Numbered from the stretch's first letter, positions 44,411 to 53,104 are shown. The stretch: 64,000 nucleotides of DNA from VAZQ01 sp036557705 (GCA_036557705.1 DATBHB010000190.1:1-64000), one strand, 5' to 3'. Notes: generated from the sequence alone by a model not told the origin. Translations and numbers: made by a program.

Positions 44411-46531
44411 TCAAATCTCGCCCGAGAACACCAGGACGGCGCGCGGCAGCGCCTGCGCTTTCGACCCCGACGGATGCGCCTTCCCGGGCTCGATTCTGTT
44501 CACGGTGTCGAGGAGCGGAAGCCACCGGCTGTATTCAGGGAGCTTCGGAAAGCAGAACTCGATGGGCAGGCTTGCGGCATTGAGCACGATGAAGAGCGGC
44601 GACTTGCCCTGCTGCTGCGGGCCAAGCAGGTAGGACAGAAATCGGCCGTCCGGGAAATTCCAGTCCGCTTGCGTCATCTCGGCGCCCCCGGGCGTGAGCC
44701 AGAGCACTCCGAAGGAGCCGTCCGGGCGGCGCCCCTCAAGCCAGCGTCGGCTGCGAAGCTGAGGATAGGCGCGCCGCAGACTCGTGAGCTGCGCGACCAG
44801 CTCGGTCATATCCTCGCCCTTGCGTCCTTGTCCCGACCAGTCGATCCATCCGATCGGATTGTCCTGGCAATAGGCGTTGTTATTGCCGTCTTGGCGGTTG
44901 CCGACCTCATCGCCGGCAAGGATCAGCGGCACGCCTTGCGCCAACAGCAGCGTCGCCAGAATATTGCGCCGCAGCTGCTGTCGTAGCGCGATGATACTCA
45001 GATCGTCCGTGCGCCCTTCTACCCCGCAATTACTGCTGAGATTGTCGTCCGAGCCGTCCTTGTTTCCTTCTCCGTTCGCCTCGTTGTGCTTTTGCTCATA
45101 GCTTACGAGATCGGCAAGCGTGAAGCCGTCGTGCACGGTGACATGATTGATGCTGGCGCGCGGACTGCGGTCGTGATGCTGGAAGAGGTCGGCCGAAGCC
45201 GTCATGCGGGCGCCGAGATCCCCGATCAGGTTGCCCTCGCCCCGCCAGTAGCGTCGCAGGGTCTGGCGAAAGCGGTCGTTCCATTCGGACCATCCGGGCG
45301 GAAACGCGCCGACCTGGTAACCTCCCGGACCGATATCCCAGGGCTCGGCGATCATCTTGACGTGGGCGAGCGCGGGGTCCTGCCTCACCGCAGCAAAGAA
45401 CGAGGCGCCGGCATCGAATCCATTCGCGCCGCGTCCGAGCGTTGTGGCGAGGTCAAAACGAAATCCGTCGACGCGACAGACATCGACCCAGTAGCGAAGC
45501 GAATCCATCACCAGCTGCAGCACGCGCGGATGGGTGAGATTAAGCGCATTCCCGCAACCGGTGAAATCGTCGTAATAACGCGGCTCTTTCTCCAGCAGGC
45601 AGTAATAGGAGGTGTTGTCGATCCCGCGGAAGCTCAGCGTCGGACCAAGGTGGTTGCCTTCGGCGGTGTGGTTATAAACCACGTCGAGGATGATCTCGAT
45701 GCCGGCATCGTGCAGCCGCGACACCGTCGAGCGGAACGCATCGAGTGGGCTCTCGGGAGCGTAGCGAGGCTCCGGCGCGAAGTAACAAAGCGTGTTGTAA
45801 CCCCAGTAATTGCTCAGGCGCCGGCCGACGAGGTGCCGATCGTCCACAAACGCATGGATGGGCAACAGTTCGACAGCCGTCACCCCGAGCCGCTTGAGGT
45901 GATTGATAATTCCAGGCGTCGCAAGCGCGCGGAAGGTGCCGCGCAACGCCGGCGGCACGTCCTCGCGCTGCTGCGTCAGCCCCTTCACGTGCGCCTCGTA
46001 GATGATGGTGTCTTCCCACGGCACATGCGGCCGCCGCTCGTCGCCCCAGGTGAAGGCCTCGTCGAAGACCACGGATTTCGGCATGCCGCGGGCATCGTCG
46101 CGGCGGTCGAACGACAGGTCGCCGCGCGGGCTGCCGGCGCGATAGCCAAAATGCGCGTCGCTCCACACCAGGCGGCCGGCGAGCCTCTTGGCATAGGGAT
46201 CGATCAGGAGCTTGTTGGGATTGAAGCGATACCCGTGCTCAGGCTCGTAGGGACCGTGGACACGATAGCCGTAGAGCTGGCCGGGAGCGACGTCGCTCAA
46301 ATAGCCGTGCCAGACATCTTCTGTCCGCTCCGGCAATGCGATGCGCTCAAGCTCCCGCCGCCCCTGAGGATCGAAAAGGCAAAGCTCGACTTTGGTCGCA
46401 TTCGCCGAAAACAACGCAAAATTCGTCCCCCGACCGTCCCATGTAGCGCCGAGCGGGTGCGGCGCTCCTACGGAGAGCCGCGTCGTTGCAGCCGGAAACG
46501 TGAAGAACTGCAGGATGCGATGGAATGACAA
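44411..46531 (-). CDS. glgX: Glycogen debranching enzyme, isoamylase type (GlgX/TreX)
   Basis: A 706-residue GH13 enzyme that hydrolyses alpha-1,6 branches of glycogen to give linear maltooligosaccharides for TreY/TreZ. The N-terminal CBM48-like domain (PLGATWDGRGTNFALFSANA), VVYNHTAEGNHLGPTLSF, nucleophile Asp in GFRFDLATTLG, acid Glu in MIAEPWDIGPGGYQVG and NHVTVHDGFTLADL are all present. First enzyme of the trehalose operon. A perfect EcfG-type promoter lies 24 bases upstream (46556-46580), so the operon should be induced by the general stress response. Confidence 0.95.
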   Translation of the reverse strand: MSFHRILQFFTFPAATTRLSVGAPHPLGATWDGRGTNFALFSANATKVELCLFDPQGRRELERIALPERTEDVWHGYLSDVAPGQLYGYRVHGPYEPEHGYRFNPNKLLIDPYAKRLAGRLVWSDAHFGYRAGSPRGDLSFDRRDDARGMPKSVVFDEAFTWGDERRPHVPWEDTIIYEAHVKGLTQQREDVPPALRGTFRALATPGIINHLKRLGVTAVELLPIHAFVDDRHLVGRRLSNYWGYNTLCYFAPEPRYAPESPLDAFRSTVSRLHDAGIEIILDVVYNHTAEGNHLGPTLSFRGIDNTSYYCLLEKEPRYYDDFTGCGNALNLTHPRVLQLVMDSLRYWVDVCRVDGFRFDLATTLGRGANGFDAGASFFAAVRQDPALAHVKMIAEPWDIGPGGYQVGAFPPGWSEWNDRFRQTLRRYWRGEGNLIGDLGARMTASADLFQHHDRSPRASINHVTVHDGFTLADLVSYEQKHNEANGEGNKDGSDDNLSSNCGVEGRTDDLSIIALRQQLRRNILATLLLAQGVPLILAGDEVGNRQDGNNNAYCQDNPIGWIDWSGQGRKGEDMTELVAQLTSLRRAYPQLRSRRWLEGRRPDGSFGVLWLTPGGAEMTQADWNFPDGRFLSYLLGPQQQGKSPLFIVLNAASLPIEFCFPKLPEYSRWLPLLDTVNRIEPGKAHPSGSKAQALPRAVLVFSGEI

Positions 46532-46555
46532 ACGCGGTCCGGGGTTGCCTGCTGC

Positions 46556-46580
46556 AACGTACCGAGCGCGCCTGGGTTCC
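46556..46580 (-). promoter_or_regulatory. Candidate EcfG promoter of the glgX-bug-treZ-treY operon
   Basis: On the minus strand GGAAC (46580-46576), 16-base spacer, CGTT (46559-46556), an exact match to the EcfG consensus. It lies in the 55-base gap between the AI-2E gene and glgX, 24 bases before the glgX ATG. Confidence 0.75.
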
Positions 46581-46586
46581 CACCGT

Positions 46587-48473
46587 TCACGCAGCGTGGA
46601 TGCTGGTTGGCACGCTCTGGACTTGCGAAGGTACTACCTTGCTCGGGAGCACGGCGTGAGTGCAAAGCGCCACAGTGTCGGCGAGAGTGAGGGTAAAGGT
46701 GTCCGCACCCGCCCCCTTCGGATCCGTTTCGGGGATCTCGCTTTCCTCGTAACCCCACAGGCAGGCAACGATCGTGGCGGACGGGATTCGCCGGCGCAGG
46801 CGTCGAATTGAATACCGCAGATGCGCCGCACTGTGTCCCAGATGCAGGTATGAGAGACAAACGACTGCGACTCCGGTGATATCGAGCCGAGCCATGTTCA
46901 AAGGCGATATCGCGGCGTCCAACTCGATACGGACGCGGATGCCCGCCCTCGCCAGCAGCTGAGCGAGAATGAGCGCGATCGTATGATCGAAACGGCCAGG
47001 CCCGCTGATACAGAGAACCGGGTGCTCCCCCAGCGCGAGGCCCAGTGGCTGCGCCGGGGTAACTTGTTCCTCCTCGATGTCTGATGTCGCCTGCGGCGAG
47101 CGCCGGGGCTGCTCCGCCTCGAATTGATCAGCCACCTCGGCCAGCAATGAGCGGATTACATTATTGATGTTTTCGGCATGCTCGTCGTCGAGAACGCCGC
47201 GGTGATAATCAACCTCGGCGAGCACGAGAGCCTCCATGACGATCTGCTGATAACATTCGGCCAGGTCTTGTCCCTGCTTCAGGCATTGCTCAAGCTGGTC
47301 AAGCGCCTCGTTCTCGCTCCCGGAAAGCGCCCGCTGATAGAAGCTCTGGGCCGGCGACAAAGCCGGTTCGTCGCCGATCATGACCTCCAAAAACTCCAGC
47401 GATTTGACGTGGCGGCCAAGCACGCCCAGACACACCGCGAGCGGTGTCGACAGCAGCAGCCCGATCGGACCCCAAAGCCAGGTCCAAAAGGTTGCGGAGA
47501 CGACTACGGCGACCGGTGTAAGTCCGGTGGTGTGTCCGTACAGAACAGGCTCGATGAACTGGCCGATGATCGGCTCGGTGACGACGAACAACCCGGCTGT
47601 CATAAGAGTTTTGCTCCAGCCTGGATCGACGGCAAAACTCACCGCAATCGGGAACGCAGCGGCGATCCAGGCGCCGAGATAGGGCACGAAGCGCAGCAGC
47701 ATTGCCAGGATGCCCCAGAGAATCGGATTTGGTATTCCGATCAAAGTCAACCCGACGCCCACCACGAGGCCGAACACGGCATTTATCGACGTCTGGGCCA
47801 GGAAGTAGCGGCTCAAACGGCGAGCGCCGTCATCAATCAATTGAGTGGTGCGTTGCAGATCGTGCGAACCGACAAGCCGGATCACGCGATCGCGCAAGCT
47901 TTCCCGCTCGAGCAGAAAGAAAATCACGAACAGCAGGATCAGACCCAATGTGGTCAGCGGATCGAGGAGGGGCTGAATTACACGCTGGATCACCTCGGTA
48001 GGGCGCGGAGAGGGAGGTATGATTTGAACCGGAGTGGGCTTCTGTTGCTGGGCGTTGGACGTCGAAGTTTGATTCGATTGATCAGGCGAGATCTCCTCAT
48101 TCACCTGAGTCAAAAACTCCGAGATTCGTCGCAGCGTACCGCCGCTCGCCACCGCGTTGCGGATGTTGTCGATCTTTCGCGTGATCGTATATTGGTACTG
48201 CGGCAGTTCGACTGCTAATTGCGTGAGCTGCTGGCCCAAAAGACCCGCCAATCCGAGGATGAATATAAATGCCACCACAACCACGATGAGAGCAGCAGGC
48301 ACGCGCGGCAGGCCCCACCTCCTTAGGAGGCGCGCCGGAGGAGCGAGGATGAAGGTCAGAAGGATCGCAACAGCGAGGGGAATAAAGACTGCCCTGGCAA
48401 AATAGAGTGCGGCCACAATGCCCAGAAAGGCAAGCAGCCAGAGCGCGCGCGAATCCCGAAACGTGGCCGGCAT
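46587..48473 (-). CDS. AI-2E/PerM-family membrane protein fused to a cobalamin-binding-like C-terminal domain
   Basis: A 628-residue protein. Residues 1-360 form the PerM/AI-2E exporter fold: helices at about 10-45 and 60-80, a periplasmic part with a Q/P-rich loop (130-160), then helices at 170-190, 225-350 including the LLRFVPYLGAWIAAAFP and GQFIEPVLYGHTTGLTP signatures. Residues about 370-445 look like the helical cap, and about 484-580 like the Rossmann part, of a B12-binding module (SGPGRFDHTIALILAQLLAR with the possible axial His). A regulatory role of the tail is inference. An EcfG promoter lies at 48509-48533. Confidence 0.82.
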   Translation of the reverse strand: MPATFRDSRALWLLAFLGIVAALYFARAVFIPLAVAILLTFILAPPARLLRRWGLPRVPAALIVVVVAFIFILGLAGLLGQQLTQLAVELPQYQYTITRKIDNIRNAVASGGTLRRISEFLTQVNEEISPDQSNQTSTSNAQQQKPTPVQIIPPSPRPTEVIQRVIQPLLDPLTTLGLILLFVIFFLLERESLRDRVIRLVGSHDLQRTTQLIDDGARRLSRYFLAQTSINAVFGLVVGVGLTLIGIPNPILWGILAMLLRFVPYLGAWIAAAFPIAVSFAVDPGWSKTLMTAGLFVVTEPIIGQFIEPVLYGHTTGLTPVAVVVSATFWTWLWGPIGLLLSTPLAVCLGVLGRHVKSLEFLEVMIGDEPALSPAQSFYQRALSGSENEALDQLEQCLKQGQDLAECYQQIVMEALVLAEVDYHRGVLDDEHAENINNVIRSLLAEVADQFEAEQPRRSPQATSDIEEEQVTPAQPLGLALGEHPVLCISGPGRFDHTIALILAQLLARAGIRVRIELDAAISPLNMARLDITGVAVVCLSYLHLGHSAAHLRYSIRRLRRRIPSATIVACLWGYEESEIPETDPKGAGADTFTLTLADTVALCTHAVLPSKVVPSQVQSVPTSIHAA

Positions 48474-48506
48474 ATGGGTAAATTCTCGTCCGCGAATGCC
48501 CGCTAA

Positions 48507-48531
48507 GGAACGAACCGGAACCGGCTGAGTT
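48507..48531 (+). promoter_or_regulatory. Candidate EcfG promoter for the DUF1206 gene (interleaved with the opposite one)
   Basis: GGAAC at 48507-48511, 16-base spacer, AGTT at 48528-48531; the DUF1206 ATG is at 48566. The -10 of this site overlaps the -35 of the minus-strand site at 48509-48533. Confidence 0.6.
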
Positions 48532-48533
48532 CC
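48509..48533 (-). promoter_or_regulatory. Candidate EcfG promoter for the AI-2E/B12-like fusion gene
   Basis: On the minus strand GGAAC (48533-48529), 16-base spacer, CGTT (48512-48509), an exact consensus match, 35 bases before the ATG at 48473. It shares the same 27 bases with the plus-strand promoter. Confidence 0.75.
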
Positions 48534-48565
48534 AAATTCGGCTTTCGCGGGCCGCGAGAATTTCG

Positions 48566-49390
48566 ATGAATCGGATTGGGACCAAGAAGACGCCCGGGCC
48601 TCGGTACGCCTTTCTCGAACTCACCGCGCGAATCGGTTACGCGGCAAGAGGACTGGTGTTTCTGATCGTCGGCGTATTGGCGATCCTCGCCGCCATCGGC
48701 GCCCGGAGCCGGCCCGCGGACAGCAAGGACGCGCTACGCGCCCTCCTCGCCGAGCCCTTCGGTCAGGGGCTTCTTGCCGCGCTCGCTGTTGGCCTGTTCT
48801 GCTTTGCAGTCTGGCGCTCCCTGCAGTCCCTGGGCGATGCCGACCGCCGTGGGACTGAGCCCCGAGCGTTGGTTCGCCGCGTCATCTGGGCTGGGTCGGC
48901 ACTGTTCTACTTCGGCTTCGCCTGGGTCACGCTCAGCATGCTCTTTGGCGCGCATTCTACCGGCAACAGCGACCAGATCGCACGCGAGTGGACCGCATGG
49001 CTGCTCGCCCAGCCGTTCGGTGGATGGGTGGTCGGGATAATGGGAATTGCCTTCCTGGTGACCAGCCTCGGTATAGCAGTCAGAGCGCTGCGCGGCGACT
49101 TCGACGACCGCCTCGTTGTCACAAAGGAGAAGCGCGCAATTGCGGCTGCGCTGGGGAGAGCCGGCTTTCTGTCGCGCGCCTTCGTGTTTGCAATGATCGG
49201 GGTCTTCCTCCTCTTCGCCGCGATCAGGTCGAGTTCAAGTGAAGCAAAAGGATTTGCCGGAGCACTCACGGTGATTCAGGGGCAGCCGTACGGTTCAGCG
49301 TTGCTCGGCATCACTGCTGCAGGCTTGGTCGCCTTCGGGCTTCACGGAATGGCCGAGGCAGTCTATCGACGGATTCCCCCGCCCGAGTGA
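48566..49390 (+). CDS. DUF1206 family membrane protein
   Basis: A 274-residue inner-membrane protein made of three repeated two-helix units (about 20-85, 105-165, 200-265). Each begins with an ARxGYxARG-like or related RAGFLSRAFVF segment, the DUF1206 architecture. Function unknown. Preceded by an EcfG-type promoter that is interleaved with the promoter of the divergent fusion gene, so it is probably a stress-regulon member. Followed by a terminator-like hairpin at 49431-49461. Confidence 0.87.
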   Translation: MNRIGTKKTPGPRYAFLELTARIGYAARGLVFLIVGVLAILAAIGARSRPADSKDALRALLAEPFGQGLLAALAVGLFCFAVWRSLQSLGDADRRGTEPRALVRRVIWAGSALFYFGFAWVTLSMLFGAHSTGNSDQIAREWTAWLLAQPFGGWVVGIMGIAFLVTSLGIAVRALRGDFDDRLVVTKEKRAIAAALGRAGFLSRAFVFAMIGVFLLFAAIRSSSSEAKGFAGALTVIQGQPYGSALLGITAAGLVAFGLHGMAEAVYRRIPPPE

Positions 49391-49430
49391 CGCACAAAGT
49401 GAAATGAAAGCAGTCCGCTCGATCGCGAGA

Positions 49431-49461
49431 AGAGCCCGCTCGCGAAACGCGGCCGGGCTCT
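49431..49461. terminator. Terminator-like hairpin between convergent genes
   Basis: AGAGCCCG (49431-49438) pairs with CGGGCTCT (49454-49461), followed by TT on the plus strand. It lies between the DUF1206 stop and the PRC-barrel stop, and could serve both, although the U-run is short. Confidence 0.5.
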
Positions 49462-49481
49462 TTGGTATCGGTTTGACGTGG

Positions 49482-49862
49482 CTAATACCAGAGCGGCGTG
49501 TTGTAATATCCGTAGACGCGCTCGTCGTTGGCGCGGTTCGACCAATCCCAGTTGTCGTACTTGCCGTATTTTGGCGCGCCTTTGAGCTGATCCGCGGTTA
49601 CACCGACCTTGTAGCCGCCCAGACGGGTATCGTATTTCAACTGCGCCCAGGGCATCGGATAGTAATCCTCTCCAATTCCAAGGAAGCCTCCAAACGATAT
49701 CACGGCGAACGCAACCTTGCCGCTTATCTTGTCGATCATAACCCGTTGGACGGAGCCAATGCGTTCGTCGTTGGCGCCATAAACAGCTGTGCCTTCGACC
49801 TTGTCGCTGCCAATCAGCGAAACTGTTTCGCGCCGGTTTTCGACCGTTGTGGTTGTAGCCAT
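49482..49862 (-). CDS. PRC-barrel domain protein
   Basis: A 126-residue soluble protein with one PRC-barrel domain: VSLIGSDKVEGTAVYGANDERIGSVQRVMID in pattern, then KVAFAVISFGGFLGIGEDYYPMPWAQL, the usual photosynthetic-reaction-centre-like beta-barrel. A tyrosine/asparagine-rich tail ends in YYNTPLWY. Such proteins are frequent stress-induced genes in rhizobia. The start at 49862 has AAAGGAGA upstream; the longer frame is rejected. An exact EcfG promoter lies 36 bases upstream. Confidence 0.9.
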   Translation of the reverse strand: MATTTTVENRRETVSLIGSDKVEGTAVYGANDERIGSVQRVMIDKISGKVAFAVISFGGFLGIGEDYYPMPWAQLKYDTRLGGYKVGVTADQLKGAPKYGKYDNWDWSNRANDERVYGYYNTPLWY

Positions 49863-49897
49863 CAGGGTCTCCTTTTCTGGTTGCACCTTGTTTGGGA

Positions 49898-49922
49898 AAC
49901 GCCAGTCACATCGGCTTGTTCC
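49898..49922 (-). promoter_or_regulatory. Candidate EcfG promoter for the PRC-barrel gene
   Basis: On the minus strand GGAAC (49922-49918), 16-base spacer, CGTT (49901-49898), an exact consensus match; the ATG is at 49862. Confidence 0.75.
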
Positions 49923-50165
49923 CAAACCGGGCTCGAGGGCGCCGATGCGCTCAGACCCATGCGGCTCACGGTTTCGCACATGCAATTTCATCGCCCGCCC
50001 GGGATTTAAGAGCTCGGTCCAACGTGCGACCCTGGTATGGTGTTGCACGCAGCCGGTTGGGTTTGCCGGGGGTGACAATCGGCCGATTGGTGCTATTGTC
50101 CGCGCCGGCTAGGACCAGCCATTTCGAGCCGCACCTGTTCGCTCGAAGCACACCAGGAGAGGGTC

Positions 50166-51059
50166 ATGGAACGAAAAAAAGCATCTGATTTCCCACAGGA
50201 GTTGCTGGATCTATTCGACGAGTACGTACACGGCGGCATCAACCGACGGCAATTTTTAGAGCGTGCGCAAAAATTCGCGGTCGGTGGCCTGACCGCGGTA
50301 GCATTGCTCGACATGCTCAAGCCGAACTATGCCTGGGCAGTACAGGTTCAGCCGAATGACAGCCGCATCAAGTCTGAGACCGATACCGTGCCGTCCCCGC
50401 AGGGCAACGGCAGCATCAAGGGGTATTTGGTAAAACCCGCGAACATGAGCGGAAAACTGCCCGTCATCCTCGTTGTGCACGAGAACCGCGGCCTTAATCC
50501 TTACATCGAAGACGTGGCGCGACGGCTGGCAGTTGCGAATTTCGTCGCATTTGCACCCGATGGGCTCACATCGCTCGGCGGCTATCCGGGCGATGAAGAA
50601 AAAGGCGTAGAGCTTTTCGGCAAGGTCGACAACACCAAGATGCGCGAAGATTTCCTGGCTGCGGCACGGTGGCTCAAGGCTCGCCCGGAGAGCAACGGCA
50701 AGCTCGGCGCGGTGGGATTCTGTTTTGGCGGCGGCGTCGTCAATCAGCTGGCGGTGCGGCTGGGTCCGGATCTTGCCGCCGCGGTTCCGTACTACGGCGC
50801 CCAGCCGATGGCCGCCGAGGTTGCCAAGATCAAGGCTCCAATCCTGGCTCAATATGGCGAGGCCGACACCCGCATCACCTCAGGCTGGCCGGCGTTTGAC
50901 AAGGAACTGACTGAGGCGAAAGTCCCGCACGAAGGGTACGTGTATCCGAAGGCGCAACATGGCTTCCACAATGACACGACCCCTCGCTACGACGAGGCTG
51001 CGGCCAAGCAGTCGTGGGATCGCACGCTGGCCTGGTTCAATAAGTACCTCAGAGGCTGA
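50166..51059 (+). CDS. Exported dienelactone hydrolase family protein
   Basis: A 297-residue alpha/beta-hydrolase of the dienelactone hydrolase family. An N-terminal Tat-like signal (INRRQFLERAQKFAVGGL, then hydrophobic, to YAWA) predicts export. The catalytic triad is visible: nucleophile Cys186 in GFCFGGG, an Asp in the ADTRITSGWP region, and His in KAQHGFHND. Substrates could be lactones or esters. The gene has a GGAGAGGGTC leader and no EcfG site. It is followed by a short repeat and the convergent hpnG. Confidence 0.88.
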   Translation: MERKKASDFPQELLDLFDEYVHGGINRRQFLERAQKFAVGGLTAVALLDMLKPNYAWAVQVQPNDSRIKSETDTVPSPQGNGSIKGYLVKPANMSGKLPVILVVHENRGLNPYIEDVARRLAVANFVAFAPDGLTSLGGYPGDEEKGVELFGKVDNTKMREDFLAAARWLKARPESNGKLGAVGFCFGGGVVNQLAVRLGPDLAAAVPYYGAQPMAAEVAKIKAPILAQYGEADTRITSGWPAFDKELTEAKVPHEGYVYPKAQHGFHNDTTPRYDEAAAKQSWDRTLAWFNKYLRG

Positions 51060-51146
51060 CCGAGCCTCGGCCTGAGCCTGGTTCGAGGGGCGGGCTGAAA
51101 CCCGCCCCTCACGGCGCCGGGCTGCGGCTGAGAGCCGCCAACTGTT

Positions 51147-51223
51147 GTAGGGTGGGCAAAATCGGGTTGTGTCGTCCAGGCTTTGAGCGGTACTCGAACC
51201 CGATTTTGCCCACCCGGGCTACG
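51147..51223. repeat. GTAGGGTGGGCAAA palindromic repeat, short form (copy 6)
   Basis: GTAGGGTGGGCAAAATCGGG and inverted CCCGATTTTGCCCACCCGGGCTACG form one hairpin. The CTA at 51219-51221 in the right arm is the TAG stop codon of hpnG on the minus strand. Confidence 0.85.
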
Positions 51224-51941
51224 AACCGCCAAGGGTTGGCCCGAGTAACTCTCGTATCGCGATCAGGCTTGCTCGCGCCGCCAGCCAATCGGCGGTAAGC
51301 CGAGCCACGCCCCAGGTCTGCGCCGGATTGGCAAGGAGCCGCTTCAACAGAATTGCAACACTGGTGCTGCCATCGTCGGCCATACAATCGAGGGCCGCCT
51401 GCGGCACCCGCCGGTGTGCAGCATCGACAACCACCCGCAAGGCTGCAAAACGCAGACAGTGAGCGGCAGCTACTCTCGCGACCAGATGCGATTCGGTATC
51501 GACCGCGACGGCCCCGGTTCGCGCATAGAGCGCGCCCCGTGCCGGCGCCTGCACGATCGCCGAATCGACGCCCACGACCGGTGCGTAGCACGCATGCGGC
51601 AAGGCCAGCAGCAGTCTGCTCGACCAGACTGCGTCGGTCGCCACTTGCTCCTGCTGATAACGGATGCTTGAGGCGACGATCCAGTCGCCGGCGCGCAGGC
51701 TGGGCGCCAATCCTCCCGCAACTCCGAAGCTGATAATGCTGCGCGAACCGGAGCTGACTGCCCGCTCGACCAACTGCGAAAGGTCCCGATTTCTGTCGTG
51801 GCAGACCACAATCGCATTGGGGCCGACGGCGGTTCGGGCTTCGAGCATGAGCCCGACGAAGACGATCACCGGCGCGCAATCGGCGGCCGATTGCGATGCT
51901 GGAAATGACCGAGTGCCCCGATGTGACGCTGACGAATACAT
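51219..51941 (-). CDS. hpnG: Hopanoid-associated nucleoside phosphorylase (HpnG)
   Basis: A 240-residue protein of the purine nucleoside phosphorylase fold. In other bacteria HpnG removes adenine from adenosylhopane to give ribosylhopane, a step to bacteriohopanetetrol. Seen here: SIISFGVAGGLAPSLRAGDWIVAS, TGAVAVDTESHLVARVAA (the Met/Glu substrate loop equivalent) and ALRVVVDAAHRRVPQAAL. The start at 51941 follows hpnI by 11 bases; a GTG at 51869, nearer the family-like start VIVFVGLMLEARTA, is an alternative. The stop codon is provided by the repeat at 51147-51223. Confidence 0.82.
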   Translation of the reverse strand: MYSSASHRGTRSFPASQSAADCAPVIVFVGLMLEARTAVGPNAIVVCHDRNRDLSQLVERAVSSGSRSIISFGVAGGLAPSLRAGDWIVASSIRYQQEQVATDAVWSSRLLLALPHACYAPVVGVDSAIVQAPARGALYARTGAVAVDTESHLVARVAAAHCLRFAALRVVVDAAHRRVPQAALDCMADDGSTSVAILLKRLLANPAQTWGVARLTADWLAARASLIAIRELLGPTLGGS

Positions 51942-51952
51942 CGCTCGGCAAC

Positions 51953-53104
51953 TCAGCTCCGATCCTGCTTGAGCGCGCCGTCCGCCAGCACGCGATAAAT
52001 GTGCCCGCGCCATACCACCGCAGATCCGAGAAAGCTCGTTACAAAAACTGCAAACGAAATCAGGTCGTGGAGGGGCACCAGCCAGTATGGCTGCCTGGGA
52101 AGGCCGAACGCGCGTTCCACGCAGGAGCAAAGCACAACACGACACGCAACCGCCGTCGCGATCATCAGCGCCGGATGCGGCATGCCGATCGTCGCCGCCA
52201 GCAATGCCAGTGTAAACGGATGCATGAAAATCGTACCGACGTAACCGACCGGGTCGATCGACCGGATTGTGCGCGCCGAGCGCATCTGGCGCTCCCAAAA
52301 GGAGCGAAACTCCCGCTCGAAACAGACGTGGCCGACCGCGAAGCGGGGGATAGAGACGCGATACCCGGTCGCACGAATCGCTCTGCCGATTGCAAAATCG
52401 TCGGCCAGTTCGTCCGCGAAAGTCCCAAGACCGCCGATTCGATCGAGCATGCTTCGGCGCATCAGGATGGCGGAGCCGAAGCACGGCCGCGCCGCATCGA
52501 AGCTCAGGGCAGTAATGACGTTCGGCAGAAATTGCGTATTGATATACAAAGCCGAAAGCTTGGCCCAGATGCCGCCTGCGGCGATGCCGAAATAGGCGCA
52601 GCTCACGCCGCCGACTCCCGGGGCTTGCAGTTCGGATATGGCGTTACTTAGAAACCGAGGTTCGACCACAATGTCGCTGTCGGATATCAACACGACCTCA
52701 TGGCGCGCCGCCGCCTGCATGTTCACCAGGTTCGAAACTTTCCGGTTGGTGCCGTGCTCCCGCGCGTCCATCTTCAGATCGACTTGCGTGGAAGGCTGCG
52801 TTGTCGTGAGCAGCGTGACGAGATCGATCACCGGATCGCTCTCCGATTGCGTGCCGCATATCAGTTGAATGGCTGCCGGATAATCCTGCCGGCAAAATGA
52901 AGCGAGACGCCAGAACAAGCCGGGCTCATTGCCATGGAGCGGCTTGAGGATGCTCACGGCGGGATAGGAGCCGCGCGCCAGCTCGGTTGGGCGGGGAAAT
53001 CTCAGCACAAGAATCGCCGCGGTCAGGTTGTACAACACGCCCAAAATGACGCCGGCCGCGCATAGCTCGCCAAATGATTGCAAAATTGTATTTGCGTCTG
53101 ACAT
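51953..53104 (-). CDS. hpnI: Hopanoid-associated glycosyltransferase HpnI
   Basis: A 383-residue membrane glycosyltransferase related to ceramide glucosyltransferase (GT21-like). It has an N-terminal helix (about 12-35), the catalytic domain with VSILKPLHGNEPGLF, VLISDSDIVVEP, ADDFAIGRAI and the FWERQMRSART (QxxR-type) motif, and C-terminal helices (about 290-360). In Burkholderia HpnI adds N-acetylglucosamine to bacteriohopanetetrol on the way to the cyclitol ether. The HpnK/HpnJ partners are not in this window. The hpnG gene follows after 11 bases. Confidence 0.87.
   Translation of the reverse strand: MSDANTILQSFGELCAAGVILGVLYNLTAAILVLRFPRPTELARGSYPAVSILKPLHGNEPGLFWRLASFCRQDYPAAIQLICGTQSESDPVIDLVTLLTTTQPSTQVDLKMDAREHGTNRKVSNLVNMQAAARHEVVLISDSDIVVEPRFLSNAISELQAPGVGGVSCAYFGIAAGGIWAKLSALYINTQFLPNVITALSFDAARPCFGSAILMRRSMLDRIGGLGTFADELADDFAIGRAIRATGYRVSIPRFAVGHVCFEREFRSFWERQMRSARTIRSIDPVGYVGTIFMHPFTLALLAATIGMPHPALMIATAVACRVVLCSCVERAFGLPRQPYWLVPLHDLISFAVFVTSFLGSAVVWRGHIYRVLADGALKQDRS

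Noticed and set aside
8771..51223. CRISPR array made of the recurring GTAGGGTGGGCAAA repeats
   Set aside because: The copies are palindromic, kilobases apart and lack regular spacers or cas genes.
51942..52484. Long upstream extension of the hpnG frame
   Set aside because: It overlaps hpnI on the same strand in another frame and has no nucleoside-phosphorylase features.
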